Positions 8,779 to 16,822 of a DNA stretch of 64,000 bases are shown in pieces. Position 1 is the stretch's first letter. Each line of letters starts with the position of its first letter. A program made the position numbers and the translations under genes. The notes beneath the pieces are model-generated. The model was given only the letters and a program-made list of their open reading frames with translations, had not been told where the DNA came from and did not search any database. Source of the stretch: Tatlockia sp. (GTDB lineage Bacteria > Pseudomonadota > Gammaproteobacteria > Legionellales > Legionellaceae). The stretch covers positions 62,001 through 126,000 of the forward strand of contig JACCWI010000024.1 in the NCBI GenBank assembly GCA_013697725.1. The letters are read 5' to 3'.

Positions 8779-9609
8779 TTAATTTTGCTTTAATAAACTG
8801 GTTAAAACTTTAGACGGCCCAATTTCTATAAATTCAGTCTCCCCTTTTTTCTTAAGCTCAGCAATTACTTGATCCCAATGTACCGAAGAGGTAAATTGTT
8901 TAACTAAAAATTCTTTAATCGTGTCGTCACTAAAGGGTTGCACAGTCGCATTGGCAATTACAGTGGTGTGAAGTTTAGAGAAATTATAGGGCTTTAAAAA
9001 TTGCTCATAGCAAGCGGCGGCTTCGGTCATATAACGAGAATGAAAAGCAGCACTGACCAAAAGTGGAATGCATTTACGCGCTTTGAGGGATAAAATTTGC
9101 TGGGCTCGTTTTATATCTTCTGCAGGCCCGGCAAGTACAATTTGCTTGTTTGAGTTAAAATTTGCAAAATCAATTGAATCAAGATCATTTTCAAGCAACA
9201 TAAGTTGGATTGTTTTAGCGGGAAGATCAAGAACAGCTAACATGGCGCCATTGCTCTGTTGAGCCATTAATTCACCGCGTTTTATTACTAGTTCCAATCC
9301 GGTTATAAAATCAAAAGCGCCAGCAGCATACAAAGCAGAATATTCTCCCAAACTATGACCGATACAATAATCTGGCTTGTTTTTAGCTGAATAATTTAAT
9401 TTAAAGCTCAAAGCCTCAACCACATACAATGCAGGTTGGGTGAATTGAGTCTGATTTAATTGATGTTTCGGGTCGCTGATGCATAATTCTTCTATTGAAA
9501 AACCAAGCAGCTTATCTGCAATTTTTAGTTCATCAGGATAATAAGCAAAGATGTCAGCTCCCATACCTTTAAATTGTGCACCTTGTCCGGGAAACATGCA
9601 GGTCGTCAT
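8779..9609 (-). CDS. Malonyl-CoA:ACP transacylase, PKS/trans-AT type (FabD family)
   Basis: Transfers malonyl groups from CoA to an acyl carrier protein. The 276-aa product carries FPGQGAQFKGMG at residues 6-17, the active-site GHSLGEY with Ser86, and the catalytic His190 in AAFHSRYM. It is about 30 residues shorter than housekeeping FabD, and the FHSRYM and ELCISDPKHQLNQTQ segments resemble the discrete acyltransferases of polyketide pathways (PksC/PksD class) more than E. coli FabD. No fab or PKS gene is nearby. AGAGGAATT precedes the ATG at 9607-9609. Either it is a second malonyltransferase serving a distant PKS cluster or the cell's FabD relocated; the former is my inference. Confidence 0.85.
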   Translation of the reverse strand: MTTCMFPGQGAQFKGMGADIFAYYPDELKIADKLLGFSIEELCISDPKHQLNQTQFTQPALYVVEALSFKLNYSAKNKPDYCIGHSLGEYSALYAAGAFDFITGLELVIKRGELMAQQSNGAMLAVLDLPAKTIQLMLLENDLDSIDFANFNSNKQIVLAGPAEDIKRAQQILSLKARKCIPLLVSAAFHSRYMTEAAACYEQFLKPYNFSKLHTTVIANATVQPFSDDTIKEFLVKQFTSSVHWDQVIAELKKKGETEFIEIGPSKVLTSLLKQN

Positions 9610-9658
9610 AATTCCTCTAAGTTAGAGCACCATTGTATTAGATAAATATAGTACAAAA

Positions 9659-10444
9659 TCAGCAGCAATTATTTCGGTTTAATAACAGCTGCAGGCGGCT
9701 GCTCTCATAGATTGCCAAGATTTTAGCACTGTACTGCGGATCAGTTGCATAACCGGCTAGATGTAATTCTTCCACATAACGTTTAGGAACAGTGGAATTA
9801 GCCAAGGCTTTTTCATAACGAAGATTGTTTTTAATCAAGTTCACATAATCATCAAAACTTTTTCCAATTGAGGAATATTTTTTAAAAGAAGCCTTGATAG
9901 AGACTGCCCTATCATTAAAAAATTCTTTAGTCTGTGTGGATACAAAATCCCGGTCTGAACTTGTTGCTTTAATGTTAAATAAATTGTTAGAGCTTTCACC
10001 ATCAAAGTTTTTAACTACATATTGACCCCAGCCTGTTTCGAGAGCGGCCTGCGCAAGTAAAATTTTGGGGTCAAGTCTTAATAATAAGCCTGCTTTTTTT
10101 GCATAAGACCAGGCTAATCTAATAAAATCATCAGCAACTCCGCCCTGAGGCTGTTCTTGACTCTTTTGAATTTGGCCTAAAGCTAAAGATTCAACTGATA
10201 AGGGGATAGCGGTTTTACTCATAGAAACAGGCTTTATTATTTCATTGTTTTTTAATACCCTTAGTTCATCATTATTGTCTACATCTTCTCTACTAAAATG
10301 CTGAGCCATTAATTGAGCTTTGACTAAGGTTTGGAGATCTAAAACTTCAAATTGCTGCGACACTCGGTTAGCCTTATTGCTTAAGGTTGATTCTGAATGA
10401 ATTAAACTATGAAAATTATTGATGGCTATTCCATTTATTGCCAT
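9659..10444 (-). CDS. FlgJ-like beta-N-acetylglucosaminidase
   Basis: A 261-aa protein whose C-terminal two-thirds (from about residue 105) is a glucosaminidase (PF01832-type) domain: KILLAQAALETGWGQ with the catalytic Glu, NLFNIKA, DRAVSIKASFKKY and the terminal GYATDPQYSAKIL typical of FlgJ muramidases. The first 100 residues are low in conserved features and lack a clear signal peptide, as in FlgJ, but the rod-cap N-domain is not obvious. The protein ends Asn-Asn-Cys-Cys. No flagellar gene is near. It is probably a FlgJ paralogue or a dispersed flgJ; cleavage of peptidoglycan in the periplasm is expected from the family. Confidence 0.8.
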   Translation of the reverse strand: MAINGIAINNFHSLIHSESTLSNKANRVSQQFEVLDLQTLVKAQLMAQHFSREDVDNNDELRVLKNNEIIKPVSMSKTAIPLSVESLALGQIQKSQEQPQGGVADDFIRLAWSYAKKAGLLLRLDPKILLAQAALETGWGQYVVKNFDGESSNNLFNIKATSSDRDFVSTQTKEFFNDRAVSIKASFKKYSSIGKSFDDYVNLIKNNLRYEKALANSTVPKRYVEELHLAGYATDPQYSAKILAIYESSRLQLLLNRNNCC

Positions 10445-10644
10445 TTTAATGCCTACAAGAGTTAGATAATCAATTCTTTTAGAAACCTTAAATTAAAGCT
10501 CGCTAAAAAATAATTAGAAATTTTAGCTTCACCTTGAACAGATGTAAACCTTAAACTTATAGTTTTAACTAGACTTCATTAATAATGTCTTTAAAATAGC
10601 AATTTATGCAGTTTCTAACCTTTTTTGCAGCAGATTCCGAAGAG

Positions 10645-11577
10645 ATGAATATCGAACCAAACAGTCTACCCAACGATGCTATTGAGCAAGTCAAAGCTTA
10701 TCTCTTAAAACTGCAAAATGATCTTTGTAATGCCTTAAATCAACATGACCCTCGGGGTAAATTTATTGAAGATTCCTGGAGCAGAACCTTAGGCGGAGGC
10801 GGCATCACTCGTGTTTTTGAAGGCGGCTCAACCTTTGATAAAGCAGGAGTAAATTTTTCCCATGTTGCAGGCGAACAATTACCTCCCTCAGCCAGCGCGC
10901 ATCGTCCAGAGTTAGCTGGCCGCAAATTTTCTGCCCTGGGTATTTCTTCAGTAATTCATCCAGGCAATCCTTATGTTCCATCAGCCCATTTAAATGTGCG
11001 TTTCTTTGTCGCTGAAAAAGAAAATCAGCCACCCGTTTGGTGGTTTGGTGGAGGCTTTGATCTCACGCCTTATTATGGTTTTATCGAAGATTGTATACAT
11101 TGGCATCAAACCGCCTTTAATGCTTGCTCCCCTTTTGGCGCAGAGCTTTATCCACGCTTTAAAGCATGGGCTGATAACTATTTTTACTTAAAACATCGTG
11201 AAGAAGCTCGTGGTATCGGCGGGATATTTTTTGATGATTTTAATGAACAGGGTTTTACCAATAGCTTTGGCTTTATGCAAAGCATTGGTAGCCATTTTAT
11301 TAAATCCTATGAACCCATTGTAAAAAAACGAAAAGACTTAGCTTATAGTTCTCGCGAAAAAGAATTTCAGCTTTATCGTCGCGGACGTTACGTAGAATTT
11401 AATTTAGTTTATGACCGAGGAACGCTTTTTGGATTACAATCAGGCGGACGAACTGAATCAATATTAATGTCGCTGCCCCCGGAAGTACGTTGGCTCTATA
11501 ATTGGCACCCGGAAAAGGACAGCGAAGAAGAAAAACTTTATCAGATTTTTTTACCGCCAAGGGATTGGCTAGGCTAA
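10645..11577 (+). CDS. hemF: Oxygen-dependent coproporphyrinogen-III oxidase HemF
   Basis: Catalyses O2-dependent double decarboxylation of coproporphyrinogen III in haem synthesis. Family signatures are all present: [77 protein letters not shown] and [21 protein letters not shown]. From the ATG at 10645 the product is 310 aa, close to other HemF proteins. An in-frame ATG at 10606 would add 13 hydrophobic residues not usual in the family; neither start has a well-spaced Shine-Dalgarno, so the choice is by homology. Single gene; its 3' end is 9 bp from the convergent kinase gene. Confidence 0.94.
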   Translation: MNIEPNSLPNDAIEQVKAYLLKLQNDLCNALNQHDPRGKFIEDSWSRTLGGGGITRVFEGGSTFDKAGVNFSHVAGEQLPPSASAHRPELAGRKFSALGISSVIHPGNPYVPSAHLNVRFFVAEKENQPPVWWFGGGFDLTPYYGFIEDCIHWHQTAFNACSPFGAELYPRFKAWADNYFYLKHREEARGIGGIFFDDFNEQGFTNSFGFMQSIGSHFIKSYEPIVKKRKDLAYSSREKEFQLYRRGRYVEFNLVYDRGTLFGLQSGGRTESILMSLPPEVRWLYNWHPEKDSEEEKLYQIFLPPRDWLG

Positions 11578-11586
11578 GATCCAGAT

Positions 11587-13173
11587 TTAAAAACAGCAAC
11601 CTAGATCCTCATGTATGAACCCGGCTTTAGAATTCTCAATCCACATTGTTAAGTCATAGAGAGATTGATTTGGGTTTGATAAATTCAAAGCTGCACATTT
11701 TTGGTAAAATTCATCAACCTTTCCTTTTCTTCCATCACCAAAAAAACTGGATTTAGAATACCAATTTGATAGATTATCTTCTATTTTACGTTCCCCTAAT
11801 AATTTCACTTCATCTAATTTTTGAATAACTGATTTCTGTGATTTTAAAATTTTAAAAAATTCAATAATTCCGGAACTATTCGAACCTTTAAAATATTTTT
11901 CTTTAGGAAGAATATCTTTAAGCTGACCTTCCCAGGCTTCCAAGCTAGTTCTTATAGGCTCTAGGGGTTGAAATGAATAAGGATTTTGATACTCAGAAAT
12001 TGTTTTATTGTTTTCAACCAGCAATTTACTTTCAAGGTAATGGCTTCTTGGCTTATTAATCCCGGCCTTAAATGAATTCAAGCCAGCTTCTATCGTACTG
12101 AAGAGAGTGGGCTTAGTTCCCTTCAAAATGGAAGTAAGATAATTGTAATATTGTATTTCTCGACTCAAAGCCTTGGTATAAAGTCGTCTTTGGTTAATCG
12201 CCAGAAAAAATTTAGAAATAAGGTTAATATCCGGCCTAAGCTTTGAATCAGCACTCTGAATGTCTTTAAAGAGGTCTTTAAAATCTTGTAATAATTGCTT
12301 ATCCACATCTGCAGGAATAGTTAGACCTTCAAATAAATTATCAAAATTATAACTTTTTTTCCTTAGATCTCTCAGTGGTGAATTTCTTTTCTCTTTAAAT
12401 AAATCTGGACACAGGAAGAGTTCCGCTAAAATAGCAGCTAAGGCATAGATATCAGATTGAAGACTAGCATTTTCATCAGGCGCCATGTAATAGCGAGTTC
12501 CTGAATTATTTTTAATCTCAGTTTTGTTTGATTTTGCTATGCCAAAATCAATAAAACGGACTTCAAAAGTTGAGGCAGTTTTTTTTACACAAATATTCCC
12601 AGGTTTTAAATCTCGATGGACTGTATTATTTTTAGTAAGTAAACTCATATCAATGAAAATACCATAGGCAATTTCGAGTCTTTCATCAAAGGTAAAATTA
12701 CCTGGCAATAGCTTATCAAGGCTTGGACCACAATCCTCCATAATAATATAGGCAAAATCACCTTCTACTCGAAAACCCTCGAGTTTGATACGATGTTTAA
12801 GTTGGTTAGATGCCTCTTTTTGAATAGCCTTTTCCTCAATCTGACGTTCAGGTGCGGTTTTTCCTACTAATTTAACTATTTTTACGATGACATTGGCTGG
12901 CGTTAATATTACCTTATCTTTTTCAATCTGGACTTTAATTTTTGATTGAGAAACGGCGCCAAAACCGCCTTCCCCTATGGGATTTGAGTCAATAATAAAC
13001 CATTGATTATGTTTAAAGCGAATACCATCTTGATAAGAAAGAAATTTAGGATAAGATTTATATGCTGTAAAGGTATCTTCTTTGATTAAATTTAAAGCAA
13101 TGATTTCTTCCGCCTCTTTCCCTGTAAGAGTAATTTGAGTAGTAATGCCGTAATATTTCGAGAAATCAACCAT
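11587..13173 (-). CDS. Eukaryotic-type Ser/Thr protein kinase, candidate Dot/Icm effector
   Basis: A 528-aa protein with a complete kinase domain at about residues 58-340: Gly loop GEGGFGAV (67-74), lysine strand VIVKIVK (Lys98), catalytic loop HRDLKPGN (186-193), metal-binding DFG (209-211) and activation segment GTRYYMAPD (225-233). So the ATP-, Mg- and base-residues are all there and it should be active. Residues 340-528 are helical with no known domain. There is no signal peptide or transmembrane segment, unlike most bacterial PASTA-type kinases, which fits the LegK group of translocated Legionella kinases. The protein ends DLGCCF. AGGA precedes the ATG 13171-13173; tandem CTTAAT repeats lie 39-50 nt upstream of the start. 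Confidence 0.88.
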   Translation of the reverse strand: MVDFSKYYGITTQITLTGKEAEEIIALNLIKEDTFTAYKSYPKFLSYQDGIRFKHNQWFIIDSNPIGEGGFGAVSQSKIKVQIEKDKVILTPANVIVKIVKLVGKTAPERQIEEKAIQKEASNQLKHRIKLEGFRVEGDFAYIIMEDCGPSLDKLLPGNFTFDERLEIAYGIFIDMSLLTKNNTVHRDLKPGNICVKKTASTFEVRFIDFGIAKSNKTEIKNNSGTRYYMAPDENASLQSDIYALAAILAELFLCPDLFKEKRNSPLRDLRKKSYNFDNLFEGLTIPADVDKQLLQDFKDLFKDIQSADSKLRPDINLISKFFLAINQRRLYTKALSREIQYYNYLTSILKGTKPTLFSTIEAGLNSFKAGINKPRSHYLESKLLVENNKTISEYQNPYSFQPLEPIRTSLEAWEGQLKDILPKEKYFKGSNSSGIIEFFKILKSQKSVIQKLDEVKLLGERKIEDNLSNWYSKSSFFGDGRKGKVDEFYQKCAALNLSNPNQSLYDLTMWIENSKAGFIHEDLGCCF

Positions 13174-13211
13174 AACCTTTCCTGTAATCTTAAAAGGTAT
13201 GATTTTATCGT

Positions 13212-13223
13212 ATTAAGATTAAG
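13212..13223 (-). promoter_or_regulatory. Tandem CTTAAT repeat upstream of the kinase gene (possible PmrA-like site)
   Basis: On the minus strand CTTAATCTTAAT reads directly repeated, followed by a TAAAAT that could act as a -10 box, 39-50 nt before the kinase start. The Legionella PmrA element is recalled as cTTAATatT. The match is partial and such AT-rich words arise by chance, so this is only a candidate. Confidence 0.25.
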
Positions 13224-13255
13224 GTATTATTAACTTGGCGTCTGCTGATTAGTTG

Positions 13256-14101
13256 TTAATCTTGATGTGCACGTTTTGATAAAGTACAAATGATTTTTTC
13301 AAGGCTATGGCGATGAGGTTTGGTTTGGTCAATGATGGTTTTTGTTCGCTGTTCACAATAATCTTTGACTTCTTTGTCAGGCAGAATATAAAAGGTATTG
13401 TTGCGAATTTCTCGCACTATATGCTCAGCTACGTCATGAGCTGGTCTTGAGCGAGCAATTAATTCAACCATCATTTGATGTAATTTATTATTTTCAGCAG
13501 AAGAATTGCTAAGTAGTCCAGTATTAGCAAAGGATGGGCAGACTACAGAGACATCCACTGGTTTATTTAAACGTTGTAAATCAAAGTACAAAGATTCTGA
13601 AAGAGCTACCATTGCATGCTTTGACATGGCATAGGCCGCCATTTGTGAACCACTACATAGACCATAAAAGCTAGCCATGTTAATAATATGAGAACGATGG
13701 GTTTGCTTAAACATGAGAGGCAAAAAGGCTTGTAAACCATGAATCGTGCCATGCAAATTTATATCCATCACTTGACGGATATGCTCGTTAGTCAGTTCCC
13801 AGATTGGCGCCATTTGACCTGAAATGCCTGCGTTATTAAATAACCAATCCACCCGGCCGAAACGTTCAAAAGTTTGTTTTGCAAGGTTAGCCAGATCATC
13901 TGGTTTGCTGACATCACAAACAAGACCTAAGACTTTATTCGTTCTGCTTTGACTTAACTGCTCAACTTTTTGGGAGAGAGTTTGGGCAGCAATATCAGCC
14001 ATTACCACAATAAAACCATTACTAAGACAAACTTCTGCTAATGCCAAACCAATACCACTGGCAGCCCCAGTGATTACCGCTACCTGATGATTTGACTCCA
14101 T
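13256..14101 (-). CDS. Short-chain dehydrogenase/reductase (SDR)
   Basis: Classical SDR of 281 aa. Motifs in order: cofactor-binding TGAASGIG at about residues 12-19, an Asp after the second strand (VMADI) favouring NAD(H), NNAG, NMASFYG with the catalytic Ser region, and YAMSK with catalytic Tyr and Lys. The C-terminal tail of about 40 residues is longer than in the shortest SDRs. The start is the ATG 14099-14101, with GAGGAAAATTAAA before it; a TTG at 14116 is weaker. It lies alone between the kinase and cold-shock genes. Substrate cannot be told from sequence. Confidence 0.88.
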   Translation of the reverse strand: MESNHQVAVITGAASGIGLALAEVCLSNGFIVVMADIAAQTLSQKVEQLSQSRTNKVLGLVCDVSKPDDLANLAKQTFERFGRVDWLFNNAGISGQMAPIWELTNEHIRQVMDINLHGTIHGLQAFLPLMFKQTHRSHIINMASFYGLCSGSQMAAYAMSKHAMVALSESLYFDLQRLNKPVDVSVVCPSFANTGLLSNSSAENNKLHQMMVELIARSRPAHDVAEHIVREIRNNTFYILPDKEVKDYCEQRTKTIIDQTKPHRHSLEKIICTLSKRAHQD

Positions 14102-14289
14102 TTTAATTTTCCTCAATCAAAATTATACCCAGTCTGAATAAAGTTGCGCAAAATAAAAACATGATAGCCAGCAGGATTTAAATGGTCAAGGTTTAAAGCT
14201 AAAAACAGCTTTCCCTTAAACGGGAGGAGACAAATAGAAAATTTTCGTAGTTGCTTTTGTTTAATTGAATAAATTTTATTTAAATAAAC

Positions 14290-14318
14290 AATGAGATCGT
14301 GCAAAGCAAGATCTCATT
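14290..14318 (-). terminator. Terminator behind the cold-shock gene
   Basis: AATGAGATC / GATCTCATT form a perfect 9-bp stem with an 11-nt loop, about 42 nt after the csp stop. On the minus strand the stem is followed by GTTTATTTAAAT, a moderate T-tract. Confidence 0.65.
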
Positions 14319-14359
14319 AGCTATAAGAGAAATATTATCCCAAAAAGACGGAATTCTTG

Positions 14360-14578
14360 TTATTGTTCGCTGACCACAAGAACATCCTGTGCTTTGAATC
14401 CCTTAGGACCTTTATCAAGAACGTAAGTAACAGGATCATTTTCGTGTAGTGTTTTAAAACCGACTCCCTGAATATCTTTGTAATGAACAAATATATCGTC
14501 TCCCGTTGGGTTAACGATAAATCCAAATCCTTTTTTTTCATTAAACCACTTAACGTGGCCAGTTTCTCTATCCGGCAT
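14360..14578 (-). CDS. Cold-shock-domain RNA chaperone, CspA family
   Basis: A 72-aa single cold-shock domain that binds single-stranded RNA/DNA. RNP1 reads KGFGFI and RNP2 reads DIFVHY, with the leading HVKWFNEKKG and the closing GFKAQDVLVV, so all five strands are present. AAGGGGATAG precedes the ATG by 3-4 nt after GTGA. The intergenic region to the divergent pyrE gene is 276 bp and holds two dyads; part of it may be the long structured 5' leader usual in csp mRNAs. Paralogue identity (CspA, C, D or E) cannot be fixed from one copy. Confidence 0.93.
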   Translation of the reverse strand: MPDRETGHVKWFNEKKGFGFIVNPTGDDIFVHYKDIQGVGFKTLHENDPVTYVLDKGPKGFKAQDVLVVSEQ

Positions 14579-14713
14579 TCACTATCCCCTTTTGAACTCT
14601 TGACCCTACAAAGTAGACCAAATATAACCAGCATCCATTCCAGTTTAAATTCCGAAACATAACAAAAGAAAGACTCCAATACCTCTTAATTTGCGCTACA
14701 ATGGATGCCTCAC

Positions 14714-14737
14714 AATGTCCTGATTTAATTGGACATT
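14714..14737. promoter_or_regulatory. 7-bp inverted repeat in the csp-pyrE divergent region
   Basis: AATGTCC and GGACATT are separated by 10 nt, flanked by CAC and ACA that extend the symmetry loosely. It lies about 120 nt before the pyrE start and 140 nt before csp. It could be an operator or a leader hairpin; no known consensus is matched. Confidence 0.3.
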
Positions 14738-14769
14738 ACACTTAGCATAACAGTTTTTTATTGATTGTT

Positions 14770-14791
14770 AATGATTTTTTTAAAAATCATT
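14770..14791. promoter_or_regulatory. 22-bp AT-rich palindrome upstream of pyrE
   Basis: AATGATTTTT and AAAAATCATT flank a TT centre and form an unbroken palindrome 64 nt before the pyrE start. Poly-T follows inside the left arm only, so it is not a normal terminator. It may be an operator or a curved-DNA element near the pyrE promoter. Confidence 0.35.
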
Positions 14792-14854
14792 TGAGACTCG
14801 AATTTAGAGTCACAATCTTGATGAAAGTTTAGAGCAATTTTAGAAGGAGAGTTA

Positions 14855-15487
14855 ATGGATTTGTCGAAAGAAGCATTTATTCGTCTGGCCCTGGATTGCC
14901 AAGTTTTAAAATTTGGCGATTTTAAATTAAAATCAGGTCGTCAAAGTCCTTATTTCTTTAATGCAGGATTATTCTACGAGGGAGAAGCATTAAGGAAACT
15001 GGGTTATTTTTATGCTAAAGCTCTAATTGATCATAACATTGACTTCAAACATTTATTCGGACCTGCTTATAAAGGTCTTCCTTTGGCGACGGCAACAGCT
15101 GTAGCTCTTGCAGAATCAGGCATTAATACTACCGTCACTTTTAATCGTAAAGAAGAAAAAACGCACGGGGAAGGTGGAAAATTAATCGGCGCCCCACTTA
15201 GTGGCAAAACAGTAATCATTGACGATGTCATTACAGCAGGCACTGCATTCCGGGAAGCCCAAGCGCTTATCAAGGAATTTGGCGGCGAACTAAATTGTGT
15301 AGTGATTGCTCTGGATCGTTGCGAACGTGGTTTAACTATGCAATCAACCTTGGCAGAAATTCAGGCGCAAGGTATCGAAGTGCTATGCATTATTAGCCTT
15401 GGAGATCTTATTAATTATTTGCAAAACGACGGTCAGGTTAATGAAGTTGCTCGACTACAAGCTTATCAAGATCAATATGGCTGCTAA
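14855..15487 (+). CDS. pyrE: Orotate phosphoribosyltransferase PyrE
   Basis: Converts orotate plus PRPP to OMP in pyrimidine synthesis. The 210-aa product shows [11 protein letters not shown] at the N-terminus, [11 protein letters not shown], the flexible-loop [13 protein letters not shown] with the catalytic Lys residues, and the PRPP motif [12 protein letters not shown]. Length matches enterobacterial PyrE. AGAAGGAGAG sits 4 nt before the ATG, a very strong ribosome site. It is not preceded by rph as in E. coli; instead it is divergent from the cold-shock gene, and a stem-loop follows the stop. Confidence 0.96.
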   Translation: MDLSKEAFIRLALDCQVLKFGDFKLKSGRQSPYFFNAGLFYEGEALRKLGYFYAKALIDHNIDFKHLFGPAYKGLPLATATAVALAESGINTTVTFNRKEEKTHGEGGKLIGAPLSGKTVIIDDVITAGTAFREAQALIKEFGGELNCVVIALDRCERGLTMQSTLAEIQAQGIEVLCIISLGDLINYLQNDGQVNEVARLQAYQDQYGC

Positions 15488-15496
15488 GCTTAGATT

Positions 15497-15527
15497 CTGC
15501 TTGAGCATTTTCACAAACCTCAAGCAG
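15497..15527 (+). terminator. Stem-loop behind pyrE
   Basis: CTGCTTGAG / CTCAAGCAG form a perfect 9-bp stem with a 13-nt loop 10 nt after the pyrE stop, between convergent genes. No T-tract follows on either strand (TATCAAAATT on plus), so termination may need Rho or the loop may protect mRNA ends. Confidence 0.5.
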
Positions 15528-15535
15528 TATCAAAA

Positions 15536-16603
15536 TTAAAACGCTGCAATATCAATCGTTTTCATTTTAAAATTAAGCTTTCTACCCTGTCTGAGAATTG
15601 AAACCTTTATCGCATCACCCACATTGATATTAGCCAGAAAATAATAAAGCGCATCATAGTTTTTAGTCGGAGAATCATTTAAAGCAACAATAATATCGCC
15701 TAAGCGTAAACGACCCCAATTATCGCGATAAACCCCTCTCAAACCAGCATCTGCTGCCGGTGTTTGCGGAATAAGAGCGCCAACTACAATTCCTTTTTTA
15801 ACTCCCAAGCTTTTCGTAACAGCCGAGCCAACCCACTGAATTCCTATACCTGGTAAAACAACTCTGCCATTTTTTATAATTTGAGGCACTAAACGTAAGA
15901 TGTCACTTGCAGGAATAGCAAAACCAACTCCAGCAGAAGAACCAGAACTTGAATAAATAGCAGTATTTAAGCCAATTAAACGTCCTTTAGAGTCTAGCAA
16001 AGGTCCACCGGAATTGCCGGGATTTATTGAGGAATCAGTTTGAATCATCTCTCGGATCACAACTCCGCCTATACCAGGAACCTGCCGACCTAAGGCTGAG
16101 ATAACACCAACTGACAAACTATGATCCAAACCAAAGGGATTACCTATTGCGATTGCTTTTTGTCCTACTAATAATTCCGCAGTAGAGGCGAGTTCAAAAG
16201 GCTGAAAGGATTTTAATCTGGCTAAGGCTTTAGGCGCTTTAATCGCTAAAACCGCAAGATCTTTCCGCGGTTCAGCACCAATAATCTTGGCAGGAACTGT
16301 TATATTACCGATAGTGATAGTTAAAGCGTCAGCTCCTTTTATAACATGAAAATTGGTAACAATATGACCATTAGCGTCCCAAATAATTCCTGAACCAGTG
16401 CCAGCTGGAATTTGACTTCTTTTAACCCCTTTAATTACAGTTTTTAAACGATTAATAAACACTACTTTGGGAGAGTATTTTTGAAAAATTTCAATTGTAT
16501 TTTTTTCTTCAGGTAAAAATTCACTCATATTAAAGCTATAGGCTGGTAACGCCATTAAACTTGCACAAGCAATTAAAAAGGAAACCAAAATTTTAAACTT
16601 CAT
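15536..16603 (-). CDS. HtrA/Deg-family trypsin-like serine protease with one PDZ domain
   Basis: Exported quality-control protease of 355 aa. The N-terminus (MKFKILVSFLIACASLMALPAYS) is a signal peptide. The protease domain carries the triad His86 (TNFHVI), Asp115 (RKDLAVL) and Ser198 (GNSGGPL). One PDZ domain occupies about residues 250-350 (GIGIQWVG ... RLRLGDIIVALN). Single-PDZ build is DegS-like in length, but the cleavable signal peptide suggests a soluble periplasmic Deg protease rather than a membrane-anchored DegS. I start at ATG 16603, with GGAG six nt upstream; an ATG at 16615 adds MEFG. Single gene; a large dyad lies 68 nt upstream. Confidence 0.92.
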   Translation of the reverse strand: MKFKILVSFLIACASLMALPAYSFNMSEFLPEEKNTIEIFQKYSPKVVFINRLKTVIKGVKRSQIPAGTGSGIIWDANGHIVTNFHVIKGADALTITIGNITVPAKIIGAEPRKDLAVLAIKAPKALARLKSFQPFELASTAELLVGQKAIAIGNPFGLDHSLSVGVISALGRQVPGIGGVVIREMIQTDSSINPGNSGGPLLDSKGRLIGLNTAIYSSSGSSAGVGFAIPASDILRLVPQIIKNGRVVLPGIGIQWVGSAVTKSLGVKKGIVVGALIPQTPAADAGLRGVYRDNWGRLRLGDIIVALNDSPTKNYDALYYFLANINVGDAIKVSILRQGRKLNFKMKTIDIAAF

Positions 16604-16670
16604 ACCAAACTCCATAAAAATGAGTTAGGACAAATTTTGCACTATAAATCAGCTTGGTTTAAGACTTATT

Positions 16671-16707
16671 GAGCCATAATTTGTCGCAATTGCGCTAATT
16701 ATGCCTC
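16671..16707. promoter_or_regulatory. 37-bp nested dyad between two minus-strand genes
   Basis: Outer arms GAGCCATAATT and AATTATGCCTC pair over 11 bp with one mismatch; the centre holds a second perfect palindrome CGCAATTGCG. It lies 68 nt upstream of the htrA-like start and 116 nt after the next gene's stop. No T-tract follows on the minus strand, so an operator for the protease gene is as likely as a terminator. Confidence 0.45.
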
Positions 16708-16822
16708 AGTTGGATTAAAATAGACAAGCAAATCCACGCCTGATTTAAAATTGTGAGTATTATTAATTGCTTAAACTGACTAAAATTTTAACGAAGAGGG
16801 TTTAAAAACTCTATCATAACGA

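Noticed and set aside
8779..10444. FabD-like and FlgJ-like genes as one functional operon
   Set aside because: They are on the same strand 49 bp apart but functionally unrelated, and AGAGGA with AT-rich spacing suggests separate control; co-transcription is possible but not supported.
11587..11601. CaaX prenylation box at the kinase C-terminus
   Set aside because: CaaX needs Cys four residues from the end; here the fourth from the end is Gly (GCCF), so only a CC-type or palmitoyl signal is possible.
14113..14304. A 63-codon minus-strand frame downstream of csp
   Set aside because: It runs across the csp terminator, lacks a ribosome site and has low-complexity AT-rich codons.
14335..14679. 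A 114-codon minus-strand frame over the cold-shock gene
   Set aside because: It covers the same DNA as a perfect CspA-family gene in another frame and has no ribosome site or protein character.
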